Counted from the first letter of the stretch, positions 7,928-17,719 are shown. The stretch is DNA of 64,000 nucleotides from Methylobacterium sp. E-066 (GCF_022829635.1 NZ_JAKSYO010000033.1:1-64000), one strand, 5' to 3'. A program made the numbers and translations. The notes: generated from the letters alone by a model not told the origin.

Positions 7928-9314
7928 GCCGGGTGTGGCGCCGGCCGTAGCCGGCATAGATCGCCAGGCCGATGACCAGCCAGATGGCGAGCCGGATCCA
8001 GGTATCGGCCGGCAGCGAGGCCATCAGCACCAGGCACGACAGGATGCCCAGCACGGCCATTGGCGTCGCCGCCGGCACGCGGAACGGCCGGGGCCGGTCG
8101 GGCTGGGTCCGGCGCAGGATCAGCACGATGCCGCAGACCAGGCTGAACGCCAGGAGCGTGCCGATGCTGACGAGCTCACCCAGGATATCGATCGGCACCA
8201 GCCCGGCCACCGCCGCGGTGAACAGCCCGATCACCACCTGGCTCGCCACCGGCGCCCGGGTCTTCGGATCGACCCGGCAGAACAGGGGCGGCAGCAGCCC
8301 GTCCCGGGCCATGGCGAAGAAGATCCGGCCCTGCCCGTAGAGCGCCGTCAGCGCCGAGGTGGTCAGCCCGATCAGGGCGCCGATCTTGATCACGATGGCA
8401 AGGCCGGGCATCGCGAGGCGGTCGATCGCCTTGGCGATCGGGTCGGCCACGTCCAGTTCCTGATAGGGAACCAGGCCGGTGAGCACCGCCGCCACCGCCA
8501 CGTACAGGATCGTGCTGATGGCGAGCGAGCCGATCAGCCCGACCGGCGCGTCGCGCTGGGGCGCCCGGCACTCGCCCGCCGCGGTCGCGACGGTCTCGAA
8601 GCCGACGAAGGCGAAGAACACCACCGCGGCCCCGCGGAACACGCCGCTCCAGCCGTAGGTGCCGAACGAGCCGGCATTCTCCGGCACGAACGGGTGCCAG
8701 AGCTCCGGCTGGAGGTGGACCGCGCCGACGCCCACGAAGGCCAGGATGATCGCGATCTTGGCGACCACCAGCAGCCCGTTCACCAGGGAGGCCTCCCGGG
8801 TCCGGCGGGTCAGGAGAGCAGTCAGCACCAGCACGATCCCAGCCGCCGGCAGGTTGACCAGGCCGCCATCCCCCGGTGCCGAGGCCAGCGCGGCCGGCAG
8901 CGCCAGGCCGAAATCCGCCGCAAGCGACTGCGCGTAGCCGGACCAGCCCACCGCCACCGTGGCCGCCGCCATGGCGAATTCGAGCACGAGATCCCAGCCG
9001 ATGATCCAGGCCGGCAGCACGCCGAGGCACGCCCGCGTGTAGGTGTAGGTCGAGCCTGCTTCCGGGATCATGGCGGCCAGTTCGGCGTAGCACAGGCCGA
9101 CGAAGCCGCAGGCGATGCCGCCGATCACGAAGGACAGGCTCAGCGCCGGACCCGCATATTGGGCCGCGGCGGTTCCGGTCAGCACGAAGATGCCCGCGCC
9201 GATCGTGGCGCCGAGCCCGATGGCGACGAGGCCCGGGGCGGTGAGGCTCCGGGCGAGACTGGGATCGCCGGTCGCCGGGCTCTCAATCCGAGCGATGGCG
9301 GCGGTGTCAGACAT
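7911..9314 (-). CDS. APC-superfamily amino acid permease
   Basis: This 467-aa integral membrane protein has about 12-13 hydrophobic segments. The APC signature is at the start of TM1 (GLGATIGAGIFVLTG), with conserved patches in TM3 (CYAELAAMIPEAGSTYTYTR) and TM6 (VFFAFVGFETVATAAGE). These resemble the cationic amino acid/YfnA-type branch, so it probably imports or exchanges amino acids across the inner membrane. The substrate is not predictable. The start at 9314 (MSDTAAIARIE) is chosen because the family N-terminus begins there; upstream sequence in the same frame belongs to the shadow of the chemoreceptor gene. It is convergent with the flgC-like gene and about 70 bases downstream of the chemoreceptor gene. 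Confidence 0.85.
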   Translation of the reverse strand: MSDTAAIARIESPATGDPSLARSLTAPGLVAIGLGATIGAGIFVLTGTAAAQYAGPALSLSFVIGGIACGFVGLCYAELAAMIPEAGSTYTYTRACLGVLPAWIIGWDLVLEFAMAAATVAVGWSGYAQSLAADFGLALPAALASAPGDGGLVNLPAAGIVLVLTALLTRRTREASLVNGLLVVAKIAIILAFVGVGAVHLQPELWHPFVPENAGSFGTYGWSGVFRGAAVVFFAFVGFETVATAAGECRAPQRDAPVGLIGSLAISTILYVAVAAVLTGLVPYQELDVADPIAKAIDRLAMPGLAIVIKIGALIGLTTSALTALYGQGRIFFAMARDGLLPPLFCRVDPKTRAPVASQVVIGLFTAAVAGLVPIDILGELVSIGTLLAFSLVCGIVLILRRTQPDRPRPFRVPAATPMAVLGILSCLVLMASLPADTWIRLAIWLVIGLAIYAGYGRRHTRLTRAG

Positions 9315-9385
9315 GTCGAGGCTCACGGTCTTCAGTGACTGGTTGGATGGACAAGAAGCCGGAGAGCAAGAACCGAGCCGGGACC

Positions 9386-10852
9386 TTATGCCGCACGCAC
9401 GGAGGCGAGGAAGCGGCCGACCTCGGCACGCAGGGTCGCGAAGTCCTTCGAGAGGTCCGAGATCGAGGCGAGGACGTGCCCCGCTTCGGACCCCGTGACC
9501 TGCACGTCGCCCGTGACATCCGTGAGCGTGGCGGTGATGTCGCTCGTGTCCGTGGCGGCCGCCGAGACGTTTTTCAGGATCTCCTGCGTGGCCGCACGCT
9601 GTTCCTCGACCGCGGCGGTGATCGCCGTGGCGACGCCGCTCATGTCGCGGATCCGGACGGTGATGCCGTCCACGGCCGCGACCGCCTGCCCGGTGGAGGT
9701 CTGGATGCGGTTGACCTGTGCGGCGATCTCCTGCGTGGCGCGCCCCGTCTGCTCGGCGAGTTCCTTGACCTCGGCGGCGACCACCGCGAACCCTCGGCCC
9801 GCCTCCCCGGCCCGGGCGGCCTCGATCGTGGCGTTCAGCGCCAGCAGGTTGGTCTGGCCGGCGATGTTCGAGATCAGCGCTACCACGTCGCCGATGCGTT
9901 CGGCCGCCGTGCGCAGCTCGGTCACGAGGGGCGTCGCCGCGGCGGCCTGCGTGGCGGCTTCGCGCGCCATCTCGGCCGACACGTCGACCTGCCGCCCGAT
10001 CTCGCCGATCGACGAACCCAGCTCCTCGGCCGCTGCCGCGGTACCCTGGACCTTGCCGGCGACATCCCCGGCGGTGGCGGCCACCCCGATCGACCGGTCC
10101 GCGGTCGTGGCCGCCGTCGAGGCCATGCCGGCCGCGCGCGCCTCGACGGCACCGGCCGCTTTGGCGACGTGGTCGAGGATGCCGCCGATCGAATCCTCGA
10201 AGGCGCGGGCGAGCTGCTCGGTCCCGGACTTGCGCGCGGTCTCGAGCGCGGACCGGTTCGTGGTCGCCTCTTCCTCCAGCTCCATGGCCCGGGCGAGCTG
10301 CGCCTGCGCCTCGACCTCGGAGGTTGCGAGGGACTTGAAGGACCCTTCCACGGTCCGGCAGACCGCGATCAGGATGACCGTCTCGGCAAGCACCATCGCG
10401 GCGTGCAGCAGCACCCGGCCCAGATCGGCCGCCCCGCCCGGGAAAAGAAGAGCTGGCATCGCGAGATTGAGAGCGAGGTGATGGATAGCCGTAGTCGCCG
10501 CCGCCGCCAGGATCACGCGCCAGTCGCACCATCCGGCCAACACCGCCAGACAGGCGAAGAAGTACATGTGCATGTCGATCTGCCAGGGACGACCGGCACA
10601 GACGACCAGCAGGAGCGCGGCCATGCCCACGAAGGCCACGCCGCTCACGATGCGGGTGGCCGTGCTGACCGGGTCGCGCAGCCACAGAGCGGTCACGATG
10701 CCGGCGAGGCAGATGGCCCCGGCGATCGGGCCGAGTGCGGACAAGCCCCCGCTTAGAACGACCTCATAGGCGCCGATGATCGGGACATGGGCCCAGAGCA
10801 GCAGGATCAGGAAGCGGGCGAAGCGGCGCTGCAGGATATCGAGATGGCTCAT
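9386..10852 (-). CDS. Methyl-accepting chemotaxis protein with multi-span membrane sensor
   Basis: The 488-aa product has about six N-terminal hydrophobic segments (residues 12-185) instead of a periplasmic ligand-binding domain. The sensor includes [20 protein letters not shown] and a histidine pair in [10 protein letters not shown], a recurring pattern in alphaproteobacterial receptors. After a coiled linker comes the signalling domain with the hairpin tip [20 protein letters not shown] and [16 protein letters not shown], which binds CheA/CheW. The start at 10852 overlaps the stop of an upstream small gene by ATGA, so the two are translationally coupled. The signal is unknown: a membrane-embedded sensor suggests a redox, lipid-soluble or partner-protein input. 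Confidence 0.87.
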   Translation of the reverse strand: MSHLDILQRRFARFLILLLWAHVPIIGAYEVVLSGGLSALGPIAGAICLAGIVTALWLRDPVSTATRIVSGVAFVGMAALLLVVCAGRPWQIDMHMYFFACLAVLAGWCDWRVILAAAATTAIHHLALNLAMPALLFPGGAADLGRVLLHAAMVLAETVILIAVCRTVEGSFKSLATSEVEAQAQLARAMELEEEATTNRSALETARKSGTEQLARAFEDSIGGILDHVAKAAGAVEARAAGMASTAATTADRSIGVAATAGDVAGKVQGTAAAAEELGSSIGEIGRQVDVSAEMAREAATQAAAATPLVTELRTAAERIGDVVALISNIAGQTNLLALNATIEAARAGEAGRGFAVVAAEVKELAEQTGRATQEIAAQVNRIQTSTGQAVAAVDGITVRIRDMSGVATAITAAVEEQRAATQEILKNVSAAATDTSDITATLTDVTGDVQVTGSEAGHVLASISDLSKDFATLRAEVGRFLASVRAA

Positions 10853-11346
10853 TGCGGCGAGTTCCAGGCCGTTGCCGGGGTGGCGTTCGGCGAAGGCGTT
10901 GAGGCGGCGGACGGACCGCACCCCTCGGACAGGTGGCCGTCGAGGACGAGGCGGGCCCCCGCAGCGTAGAGGCGGCCGGCGAATCCCTCCCGGTCCGAGC
11001 GGGCCAGGAGGACGTTGTCCGGTCCGCCACGGTTCAGAAGGGTCCCGCCTGCTTCCGCGATGATCCGGATGGACTCGGCAGCGCCGCCGCCGGGCGGTCC
11101 GACGACCGCCACCACCTCCGATTGGGGCAGCGCCAGGATGGCGAACGGCACCAGCACGGCGACCAGGCAGCCGAGCGTTCCGAACGCCCACTCCGCCGCC
11201 TGCCCAACGCTGGCGTTGCGCTCGGGACGGGCGTTGCTGATGTGGGCAGGCGTCACCGCAGGGTCGCGCGGGCACTGATGACGGATCAACGTTTCGAGCC
11301 TTAAGTCTAAACAAAGTGTTTCTATGAAAGCGCCCGGAACGGTCAT
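10849..11346 (-). CDS. Hypothetical single-span membrane protein coupled to the chemoreceptor
   Basis: The 165-aa protein is not a recognised family. It has one strong membrane segment (about residues 52-72, [20 protein letters not shown]), followed by a compact segment with [25 protein letters not shown] and [18 protein letters not shown], and a low-complexity Pro/Ala/Ser tail. The last bases overlap the chemoreceptor start as ATGA, so co-translation is expected. An accessory or ligand-sensing role for that receptor is a plausible inference. No other in-frame ATG is available, so the first one at 11346 is used; the first about 45 residues look poorly ordered and the true start could be a later non-ATG codon. 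Confidence 0.6.
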   Translation of the reverse strand: MTVPGAFIETLCLDLRLETLIRHQCPRDPAVTPAHISNARPERNASVGQAAEWAFGTLGCLVAVLVPFAILALPQSEVVAVVGPPGGGAAESIRIIAEAGGTLLNRGGPDNVLLARSDREGFAGRLYAAGARLVLDGHLSEGCGPSAASTPSPNATPATAWNSPQ

Positions 11347-11533
11347 CGCGTTTCGATGAGTGGCTTCGAGATTCGATGGCAGACTTTCCTATCCGCGTCT
11401 TCGATCACAGTTGACGCTCTTTGCCTAGTTGGAGCGACAGGTTATTCCTGATCGTGACGGATCGGGATGTGTTGGCAGAATGGGCTCACGTGGGTCGCCC
11501 GGTCCGAAATGGAGCGGACGTCTGCCCGCGTGT

Positions 11534-12154
11534 TCAGTGCGGCGGTGCGTTCAGGGCGGGGGACCGGGCGTCGACCATTCGGGGATCGGTCTGGAAGACC
11601 TTGGCGACGAGTCCTGACAACCGGATGAAGGCACGGCCCTGCGGGGTGATGACGTAGCCGTCCCCGTCCGCAGCGAGGTTGCCCGATGCGGTCTGCTCCG
11701 CCAGACGCCGCTCGATCTGGCGGAACTCGCCGAGATAGACCGATTCGAACACCGCCCGCGCCCGCTCGGCGCTGAAACGCTCCTCGGGATGGGCCGCCAT
11801 CTGCCCGAGCAGGAACACGCTGATCGAGCGATCGACCGTCACCGGGAAGATCACGAAGACGCTGAGGTTCAGGGCGAGCGACAGCACGCAGGCGCCGAGG
11901 GCATCGCGGCGGCGCAGCCCCCAGGCGCGGCCGAGCCCGGCCAGGGCCGCCGTCGCCACGACGCTGACCAGGAAGGCCACGACCAGCAGGATCAGGCCGC
12001 GATAGAACAGGATCGTGACGCCGGACCAGAGATCCGTCTGAAACAGCAGCACGAAGCAGCCGGAGCTGATGAGAAGCGCGCCCGCATGCAGCGCACCCTG
12101 GGCCGTGAGCCAGCGCAGCGCCTGTCGCGGACGCGAGGGGACGGCGTCTTTCAT
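11534..12154 (-). CDS. Hypothetical membrane protein, partner of the upstream multi-span protein
   Basis: The 206-aa product has three to four hydrophobic segments in its first 125 residues (GALHAGALLISSGCFVLLF, then LILLVVAFLVSVVATAALA and ALNLSVFVIFPVTV). A cytoplasm- or periplasm-facing C-terminal part of about 80 residues is predicted to be helical and contains ERRLAEQTASG and GYVITPQGRAFI, which has the flavour of a small winged-helix-like segment. I do not recognise the family. Its ATG overlaps the stop of the upstream 669-aa membrane protein gene by four bases, so the two probably act together. Confidence 0.65.
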   Translation of the reverse strand: MKDAVPSRPRQALRWLTAQGALHAGALLISSGCFVLLFQTDLWSGVTILFYRGLILLVVAFLVSVVATAALAGLGRAWGLRRRDALGACVLSLALNLSVFVIFPVTVDRSISVFLLGQMAAHPEERFSAERARAVFESVYLGEFRQIERRLAEQTASGNLAADGDGYVITPQGRAFIRLSGLVAKVFQTDPRMVDARSPALNAPPH

Positions 12155-14160
12155 CGCGGTCCCCCATCCAGGTCGTTGACGGACAGGATCCGGACGAGCG
12201 GCGACGCGTAGAGCGGCCGGCTGCGCCAGACCCAGGACTCCGGGTTCGCCCAGGGGGCATCCTGCGCGGTGACAATCAATGCGCCGATACCGGCTCCGGC
12301 GGCCCGGTGGTGGACATCGTCTGTGGTGAGCACATCGGAAAAAATCGGCGCGACCTGAGCGAGACGCGCCGCGACGGCCTCCTGCGAGGCTCCGAACAGC
12401 CGCGCTTCCCGATCGGCCACCGCGACGGGTTGAAATCCATAGAGACCGAAATCGAACACCCGCGGCCCCCCGGGGGCCGCCTGCAACACCAGATCCCGGG
12501 GCAGCCGCTCCCCGGCCCAGGCGTAAGCGGCCCGCAGGGCGCGATCGATGTCGGGGCGGCCATTGAGGAAGGCGAAGTTCGGGAGGCCGGACGCGGGATA
12601 GGCCCGCATCCCGGCGAATCCGTAGAGCGTCGTCACGTAGCCGAGCAGGAGCAGCGCGGCGATCAATCCGGGCAGCCGGAGCCGCGCCCCGGCAATCCGC
12701 GTCAGGGCCGCCACACTCCAGGCCAGGGTGGCGACCTGCGCCAGCAGGACCACGCGCCAGCCCAGGTCGTTGTAGAGGATCGCCGAGCGCAGGAAGCCGC
12801 CGATCAGCAGGGAGGAGGCCGCCACGATCGTGAGCAACCGCCCCGCCTCGCGGGCATGGGCCTCGCTCCGGGGGACGATGCGCCAGAACAGGAACGCGCC
12901 GGCGGCGAGGACCCCGAAGGCCAGGTAGTAATTGATCGGCAGCAAGATCACACGGATCAGGCTCAACACCGGGCTGTCCGCCGCACCCTCAAGGGGACCG
13001 AAGCTCCGGACCGCAAACACGATGGCCTGCCCGGCCTCGCCCCGGCTCGACAGGAGACCGGACAGGTAGGGCGCGGCGAGGAGGGTGGCGACGAGCCCCG
13101 CCGCGACGAGCCGGCCGGCATCGCGCCAGCGCCGCTCGATCGCCAGCAGCGCCAGCCAGGTCCCGGCCGCCGCAACCGTGCCCAGGCAGACCCAGACCGA
13201 CAGGCCCGCGCAGGCCGCGAACGCGATGCTTGCCACTGCGACCGTGGCGCCCGGGGGGCGCCGTGTCCCGTCCGCGGCCTCGGCGAGGGTGAGCAGCCCC
13301 AGCCAGCCGGCCAGCGCGCCCGCGACGTGGTGCGGAACCCAGACCAGGGAACTCGGCCAGTTCAGCACCTGCTCGTTCAGCCATTCCGGTATCGGGATCC
13401 AGATCCCGGTCTCGATGCGATTGCGGATGACCAGCAGGATGTCGAGCCCGCCCGCCGGCAGCAGCAGGAGCGTCGCGCCGCGGACAAGGCGCTGGGAGGC
13501 GTCCCGCACCAGCCCGGTGACGGCGAGCAGCCGGTCCAGCAGGCCGAGCAGCCCGATCCCGGTCCAGAAGGCCATCCCGGCGAAGGCGGTACGTCCGTCG
13601 ACCAGCGCCCCACCGGCCCAGTCGATGAGCGCGCACAGCGTGTAGAAGAAGTAGTAGTAGCCGGCCCGTTCGGGTCGGGCGAAGAACGGATCGACCGGGG
13701 GCAGGCCGTCCTGGACGATCGAGCGGGTCAGGCTCGCGTGCTTGACGAGGTCGATGACGGTCACCGGCTGGTACAGGCCCGTGCCGGTGTCGATGTCGAT
13801 CAGCGCGTAGGCGACGATGACGACCCAGAGCGCGGCGAGCGCCAGCCCGCGCCCCGTGGCCGGCAGGTCGATCCGGCCCCGAAGCCAGCGGGCCGCCGGC
13901 ACCAGCGTCGCCAGCCCAAGCGCGCCGTTCGCCAGGGCGGCGGCCGGAACGCCCGCGGCCTGGACCAGCAGGCTGTCGAGGGCCGGCAGCAGGCCGATTC
14001 CCAATAGGGCAGAGCAGAGAAATCGGCCCCCGGGGGCGAGGGTGCTAAATCCCAAAATCCCGGTCAATCTGCCCAGTGCATAGCCCGGCAGCAGGACCAG
14101 GGGGACGCCGAGCAGCGTCGCCACCAAGACGCCGTACGCGTCCGTGAGACTCGCGTTCAT
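12151..14160 (-). CDS. Large multi-span membrane protein, possible GT-C-like glycosyltransferase
   Basis: The protein is 669 aa from the ATG at 14160 (MNASLTDAYG). It has about 12-14 hydrophobic segments, then a soluble C-terminal portion of about 150 residues. The segment ERAGYYYFFYTLCALIDW and the overall layout (many spans then a globular tail) resemble GT-C-fold membrane glycosyltransferases and DUF2298-type proteins. The expected acidic motif in the first external loop is only suggested by YALIDIDTGTGLYQP and VDPFFARPERAG. The function is therefore uncertain: lipid-linked sugar transfer to a surface molecule is possible. It overlaps the downstream 206-aa membrane-protein gene by ATGA and is divergent from rpsO. 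Confidence 0.7.
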   Translation of the reverse strand: MNASLTDAYGVLVATLLGVPLVLLPGYALGRLTGILGFSTLAPGGRFLCSALLGIGLLPALDSLLVQAAGVPAAALANGALGLATLVPAARWLRGRIDLPATGRGLALAALWVVIVAYALIDIDTGTGLYQPVTVIDLVKHASLTRSIVQDGLPPVDPFFARPERAGYYYFFYTLCALIDWAGGALVDGRTAFAGMAFWTGIGLLGLLDRLLAVTGLVRDASQRLVRGATLLLLPAGGLDILLVIRNRIETGIWIPIPEWLNEQVLNWPSSLVWVPHHVAGALAGWLGLLTLAEAADGTRRPPGATVAVASIAFAACAGLSVWVCLGTVAAAGTWLALLAIERRWRDAGRLVAAGLVATLLAAPYLSGLLSSRGEAGQAIVFAVRSFGPLEGAADSPVLSLIRVILLPINYYLAFGVLAAGAFLFWRIVPRSEAHAREAGRLLTIVAASSLLIGGFLRSAILYNDLGWRVVLLAQVATLAWSVAALTRIAGARLRLPGLIAALLLLGYVTTLYGFAGMRAYPASGLPNFAFLNGRPDIDRALRAAYAWAGERLPRDLVLQAAPGGPRVFDFGLYGFQPVAVADREARLFGASQEAVAARLAQVAPIFSDVLTTDDVHHRAAGAGIGALIVTAQDAPWANPESWVWRSRPLYASPLVRILSVNDLDGGPR

Positions 14161-14421
14161 CGCTGGGCCAACCTTCGTGCGCCCTCCGGCTAGCACGCGG
14201 ATGTTAACCCTTCCCTCGGCGCGGCCCTGGGGGCCCGGGGCTGGCGTATCCGGCGGTTTCGTGTATGGATCGCGCGGCCTCAGCCCGGGTTACCGGGCGG
14301 GGCTTGAGCCGCTTGGCGCTGTGACCGTGCTGGACGACATCCCGGCACTGGCCGAACGCCGAGTCCGCGCGCCCTCCTCCGGGGCGCCGCATCCGAACCC
14401 GCACAACCCGAAAGGCATGCG

Positions 14422-14691
14422 ATGTCGATCACGGCAGAGCGCAAGACCGCGCTCATCAAGGAACACCGCAAGGACGCCAAGGACACCGGGTCCCCCGAGG
14501 TCCAGGTCGCGATCCTCACCGAGCGGATCACCAACCTGACTGGCCACTTCAAGACCCACGGCAAGGACAACCATTCCCGCCGGGGCCTGCTGAAGATGGT
14601 CTCGCAGCGCCGTTCGCTGCTCGACTACGTCAAGCGCAAGGACGAGGCCCGCTACCGCGCCCTCATCGAGCGTCTCGGCATCCGCCGCTAA
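14422..14691 (+). CDS. rpsO: 30S ribosomal protein S15
   Basis: This 89-aa protein is full-length S15, which binds the central domain of 16S rRNA early in 30S assembly. Clear family sequence includes [33 protein letters not shown] and the [17 protein letters not shown] region. It lies directly upstream of pnp, the conserved rpsO-pnp order of proteobacteria. The preceding 260 bases separate it from the divergent membrane-protein gene and should hold its promoter and leader; no specific signal was identified there. A stable hairpin begins 12 bases after its stop. Confidence 0.97.
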   Translation: MSITAERKTALIKEHRKDAKDTGSPEVQVAILTERITNLTGHFKTHGKDNHSRRGLLKMVSQRRSLLDYVKRKDEARYRALIERLGIRR

Positions 14692-14703
14692 GGCGCACCA
14701 CGC

Positions 14704-14730
14704 GCGGTTCCGAGCCCGGCTCGGGGCCGC
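14704..14730 (+). terminator. Hairpin directly after rpsO (attenuating terminator or processing site)
   Basis: A 12-bp stem with two G-T (G-U) pairs and a 3-base loop lies 12 bases past the rpsO stop (arms 14704-14715 and 14719-14730). No T-run follows, so full Rho-independent termination is doubtful. In E. coli the corresponding position carries an rpsO terminator with partial read-through into pnp. A 3'-end-protecting or attenuating role is inferred here. Confidence 0.5.
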
Positions 14731-14793
14731 GTTCTGCAATCTCGGGCTGCCGGAATGGGTCCGGCCGCTCGAAAAACGGGCCGCTTCGAGGCG

Positions 14794-14866
14794 CCAGCGT
14801 CGGGGCAGGATCGCGCGACACTTCCCCGGATGAAGTGTCGCGCCGTCTTGCCCCCGACGGCGCTGG
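14794..14866 (+). promoter_or_regulatory. Long hairpin in the pnp leader (candidate RNase III autoregulatory site)
   Basis: The 73-base segment folds back on itself: 14794-14799 pairs with 14861-14866, 14800-14805 with 14852-14857, 14806-14811 with 14845-14850, and a perfect 12-bp stem joins 14813-14824 to 14832-14843 around a 7-base loop. That is about 30 pairs with one mismatch and two small bulges, ending 33 bases before the pnp ATG. E. coli pnp mRNA is autoregulated through an RNase III-cut stem at the same place (established). The same mechanism here is inferred from position and structure. Confidence 0.6.
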
Positions 14867-14899
14867 GCCGGGCCCGCCGAAGGCAAGGAAGAGACAAGA

Positions 14900-17122
14900 A
14901 TGTTCGACGTTCAACGCGAAGAGCTGATGTGGGGCGACCGCAAGCTCGTCCTCGAGACCGGCAAGGTCGCCCGTCAGGCTGATGGCGCGGTGCTCGCCAC
15001 CTACGGCGAGACCTCGGTGCTCGCCACCGTGGTCGCCACCAAGGAGCCGAAGCCCGGCATCGACTTCCTCCCGCTCACCGTGAACTACCAGGAGCGCGCC
15101 TACGCCGCCGGCCGCATCCCGGGTGGCTACTTCAAGCGCGAGGGCCGTCCCTCCGAGAAGGAGACTCTGGTCTCTCGCCTGATCGACCGCCCGATCCGCC
15201 CGCTGTTCATCAACGGCTGGCGCAACGACACCCAGGTCGTCATCACGGTCCTGACCCACGATCTCGAAAACGATCCGGACATCGTGTCGATGGTCGCGGC
15301 CTCCGCCGCCCTGACCCTGTCGGGCGTGCCGTTCATGGGCCCGATCGGCGCCGCCCGCGTCGGCTACATCAACGGCGGCTACCGGCTGAATCCGCTGGTC
15401 ACCGAGACCAAGGAGGAGTCGAGCCTCGACCTCGTCGTCGCCGGCACCCAGGACGCCGTGCTGATGGTCGAGTCGGAGGCCAAGGAGCTCTCTGAGGACG
15501 TGATGCTCGGCGCCGTGATGTTCGGCCACAAGCATTTCCAGCCGGTCATCGAGGCGATCATCCGTCTGGCCGAGAAGGCCGCCAAGGAGCCGCGCGACTT
15601 CCAGGCCCCCGAGAACGCGGACGTCGAGAAGGCCGTGCTGGAGGTCTGCGAGACCGAGCTGCGCGCCGCCTACACCAAGACGGTCAAGCAGGAGCGCTAC
15701 GCCGCCGTCGACGCGGTGAAGGCGAAGGTGCTGGCCGCCCTGTGCCCCGAGGGCGCGGAGAAGTTCCCGGCCGAAAAGGTCAAGGCCGCCTTCAAGGAGG
15801 CGCAGTCCAAGGTCGTGCGCTGGAACGTACTCGATACCGGCTCGCGCATCGACGGCCGCGACCTGAAGACGGTCCGCCCGATCGTCTCCGAGGTCGGCGT
15901 TCTGCCCCGCGCCCACGGCTCGTCGCTGTTCACCCGCGGTGAGACCCAGGCCCTCGTGGTCGCCACGCTCGGCACCGGCGAGGACGAGCAGTTCATCGAC
16001 TCGCTCGACGGCACCTACAAGGAGCGCTTCCTGCTCCACTACAACTTCCCTCCCTATTCGGTGGGCGAGACCGGCCGCATGGGTTCCCCGGGCCGCCGCG
16101 AGATCGGCCACGGCAAGCTGGCGTGGCGCGCGATCCGGCCGGTCCTGCCGCCGGCGCACGAGTTCCCGTACACGATCCGCGTCGTGTCCGAGATCACCGA
16201 GTCCAACGGCTCGTCCTCGATGGCCTCGGTCTGCGGCGGCTCGCTGTCGCTGATGGATGCCGGCGTGCCCCTGCGTCGTCCGGTGGCCGGCATCGCCATG
16301 GGCCTCATCCTCGAAGGTGAGCGCTTCGCGGTGCTGTCCGACATCCTGGGCGACGAGGATCACCTCGGCGACATGGACTTCAAGGTGGCCGGCACGGACG
16401 AGGGCGTGACCTCGCTCCAGATGGACATCAAGATCGCCGGCATCACCGAGGAGATCATGCGGGTCGCCCTCGACCAGGCGAAGGACGGGCGCGCCCACAT
16501 CCTTCAGGAGATGGCCAAGGCCCTCACCGACGCCCGGCCGGAGCTCGGCGAGTACGCGCCGCGCATCGAGACGATGCAGATCCCGACCGACAAGATCCGG
16601 GACGTGATCGGCACCGGCGGCAAGGTAATCCGCGAGATCGTCGAGAAGACCGGCGCCAAGATCAACATCGAGGATACCGGCATCGTTAAGATCGCCTCGG
16701 CCGACGGCAAGGCGATCAAGGCGGCCTATAACTGGATCCGCTCGATCGTCGCCGAGCCCGAGAACGGCATGATCTATGACGGCACGATCGTGAAGTGCAT
16801 GGAGTTCGGCGCCTTCGTGAACTTCTTCGGCGCCAAGGACGGCCTCGTCCACATCTCGGAGCTCGCCGCCCAGCGGGTCGCCAAGGTGACGGACGTCGTC
16901 AAGGAAGGCGACAAGGTCAAGGTGAAGTTCCTCGGTCAGGACGACCGCGGCAAGATCCGCCTGTCCATGCGCGTCGTCGATCAGCAGACCGGCGAGGACA
17001 TCACCGAGAAGGTGAAGGCCGAGCGCGATTCCAGCCGCAGCGACCGGGACGGCGAGCCCCGGCGCGAGGACAATGGCGGCCGCCACCGCGGCGAGCGCCG
17101 CCGCGACTCCGCCGGCGAGTGA
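14900..17122 (+). CDS. pnp: Polyribonucleotide nucleotidyltransferase (PNPase)
   Basis: The 740-aa protein is full-length PNPase, a phosphorolytic 3'-5' exoribonuclease of RNA decay and degradosome complexes. Order of domains: first RNase PH core (from [19 protein letters not shown]), alpha-helical linker, second catalytic RNase PH core ([45 protein letters not shown], and the phosphate/metal region around [19 protein letters not shown]), KH domain ([20 protein letters not shown]), S1 domain ([20 protein letters not shown]), and a short charged Arg/Asp-rich tail. Start at 14900, behind a purine-rich AAGGAAGAG. It is cotranscribed with or just downstream of rpsO, and its leader carries a long hairpin. 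Confidence 0.98.
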   Translation: MFDVQREELMWGDRKLVLETGKVARQADGAVLATYGETSVLATVVATKEPKPGIDFLPLTVNYQERAYAAGRIPGGYFKREGRPSEKETLVSRLIDRPIRPLFINGWRNDTQVVITVLTHDLENDPDIVSMVAASAALTLSGVPFMGPIGAARVGYINGGYRLNPLVTETKEESSLDLVVAGTQDAVLMVESEAKELSEDVMLGAVMFGHKHFQPVIEAIIRLAEKAAKEPRDFQAPENADVEKAVLEVCETELRAAYTKTVKQERYAAVDAVKAKVLAALCPEGAEKFPAEKVKAAFKEAQSKVVRWNVLDTGSRIDGRDLKTVRPIVSEVGVLPRAHGSSLFTRGETQALVVATLGTGEDEQFIDSLDGTYKERFLLHYNFPPYSVGETGRMGSPGRREIGHGKLAWRAIRPVLPPAHEFPYTIRVVSEITESNGSSSMASVCGGSLSLMDAGVPLRRPVAGIAMGLILEGERFAVLSDILGDEDHLGDMDFKVAGTDEGVTSLQMDIKIAGITEEIMRVALDQAKDGRAHILQEMAKALTDARPELGEYAPRIETMQIPTDKIRDVIGTGGKVIREIVEKTGAKINIEDTGIVKIASADGKAIKAAYNWIRSIVAEPENGMIYDGTIVKCMEFGAFVNFFGAKDGLVHISELAAQRVAKVTDVVKEGDKVKVKFLGQDDRGKIRLSMRVVDQQTGEDITEKVKAERDSSRSDRDGEPRREDNGGRHRGERRRDSAGE

Positions 17123-17174
17123 TTGTTTGGGACTTTCCCGCGCGGGCTTCGGCCGGCGCGGGCCTGAGATGAAA

Positions 17175-17204
17175 GGCGCGGTCCCCGGGGGCCGCGCCTT
17201 TTTT
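17175..17204 (+). terminator. Rho-independent terminator after pnp
   Basis: A very GC-rich stem (17175-17198; GGCGCGG against CCGCGCC, extended inward through CCCC/GGGG) is followed at once by TTTTTT at 17199-17204. This is a textbook intrinsic terminator about 50 bases after the pnp stop. Confidence 0.88.
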
Positions 17205-17434
17205 CATGCGCCGAGCCCAATTCCCAGGAGCCGGAGCCTCGGAGTGTGTCTGTCCGGCAGATCCTGCTCAGGCGCTCGATGCGACGTTCTACCGTGGCGT
17301 CGACGGTCGTGCCCGCGCGGCAGCAGGTGCCACTCGGGCTCCTGCGCAGCCTGCACGCCTCCACCGTGCGGGACGGTTGGAACGCCCGCCCCGCGCCCGC
17401 GTTCGCACCGCGACCTCACAGCGGGAAAGCTTTC

Positions 17435-17656
17435 ATGGCTAACGATATGATCCAGGACATCTTCAGCGGGCAGCCGAACCTCACCACCACCGAGCGGGCG
17501 GTATCGGTGGCTTTGGGCCTCGGGATCGCCGCTGCGGCCGCGCAGCCCCGGCCGAACAAGATCCTCAGCCTGCTGGCGCTGGTCGTCGGCGTCGGTCTGG
17601 CCGTGCGCGGCGCCACGGGCCACTGTGCCGTGAAGGCAGCGGCGGATCACTTCTAA
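17435..17656 (+). CDS. DUF2892/YgaP-type small membrane protein
   Basis: The 73-aa protein has the DUF2892 layout: a short N-terminus with TTTERAVSVALGLGIAAAAA, a second hydrophobic stretch LSLLALVVGVGLAVRGATGH and a conserved Cys (GHCAVKAA). Two membrane helices are predicted. Members are widespread inner-membrane proteins, in some cases fused to rhodanese domains, with no settled function. The start at 17435 (MANDMIQD) is chosen over a longer reading from 17246, whose extra 63 residues look random. It is followed by a strong hairpin shared with the convergent gene. Confidence 0.78.
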   Translation: MANDMIQDIFSGQPNLTTTERAVSVALGLGIAAAAAQPRPNKILSLLALVVGVGLAVRGATGHCAVKAAADHF

Positions 17657-17691
17657 GGGCTTCGCCCGGTCGACGGACTGAGACAGACCAC

Positions 17692-17719
17692 AAAAAAGGG
17701 GCGCCCCGCGGGGCGCCCC
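17692..17719. terminator. Bidirectional terminator between convergent small membrane-protein genes
   Basis: The 22-base palindromic stem GGGGCGCCCC-GC-GGGGCGCCCC (17698-17719) has AAAAAA on its left side (17692-17697), which is a T6 run on the minus strand. It should terminate the leftward GlsB/YeaQ-like gene efficiently and probably also slows rightward transcription. Confidence 0.8.

Noticed and set aside
12307..14007. A 566-aa plus-strand frame across the large membrane-protein gene
   Set aside because: Shadow frame rich in Arg/Gln/Gly/Asp; no family features, and it lies entirely over a hydrophobic multi-span gene.
14663..17086. An 807-aa minus-strand open frame opposite pnp
   Set aside because: Antisense shadow of pnp; sequence is low-complexity Asp/Leu/Gly/His-rich with no domain signatures.
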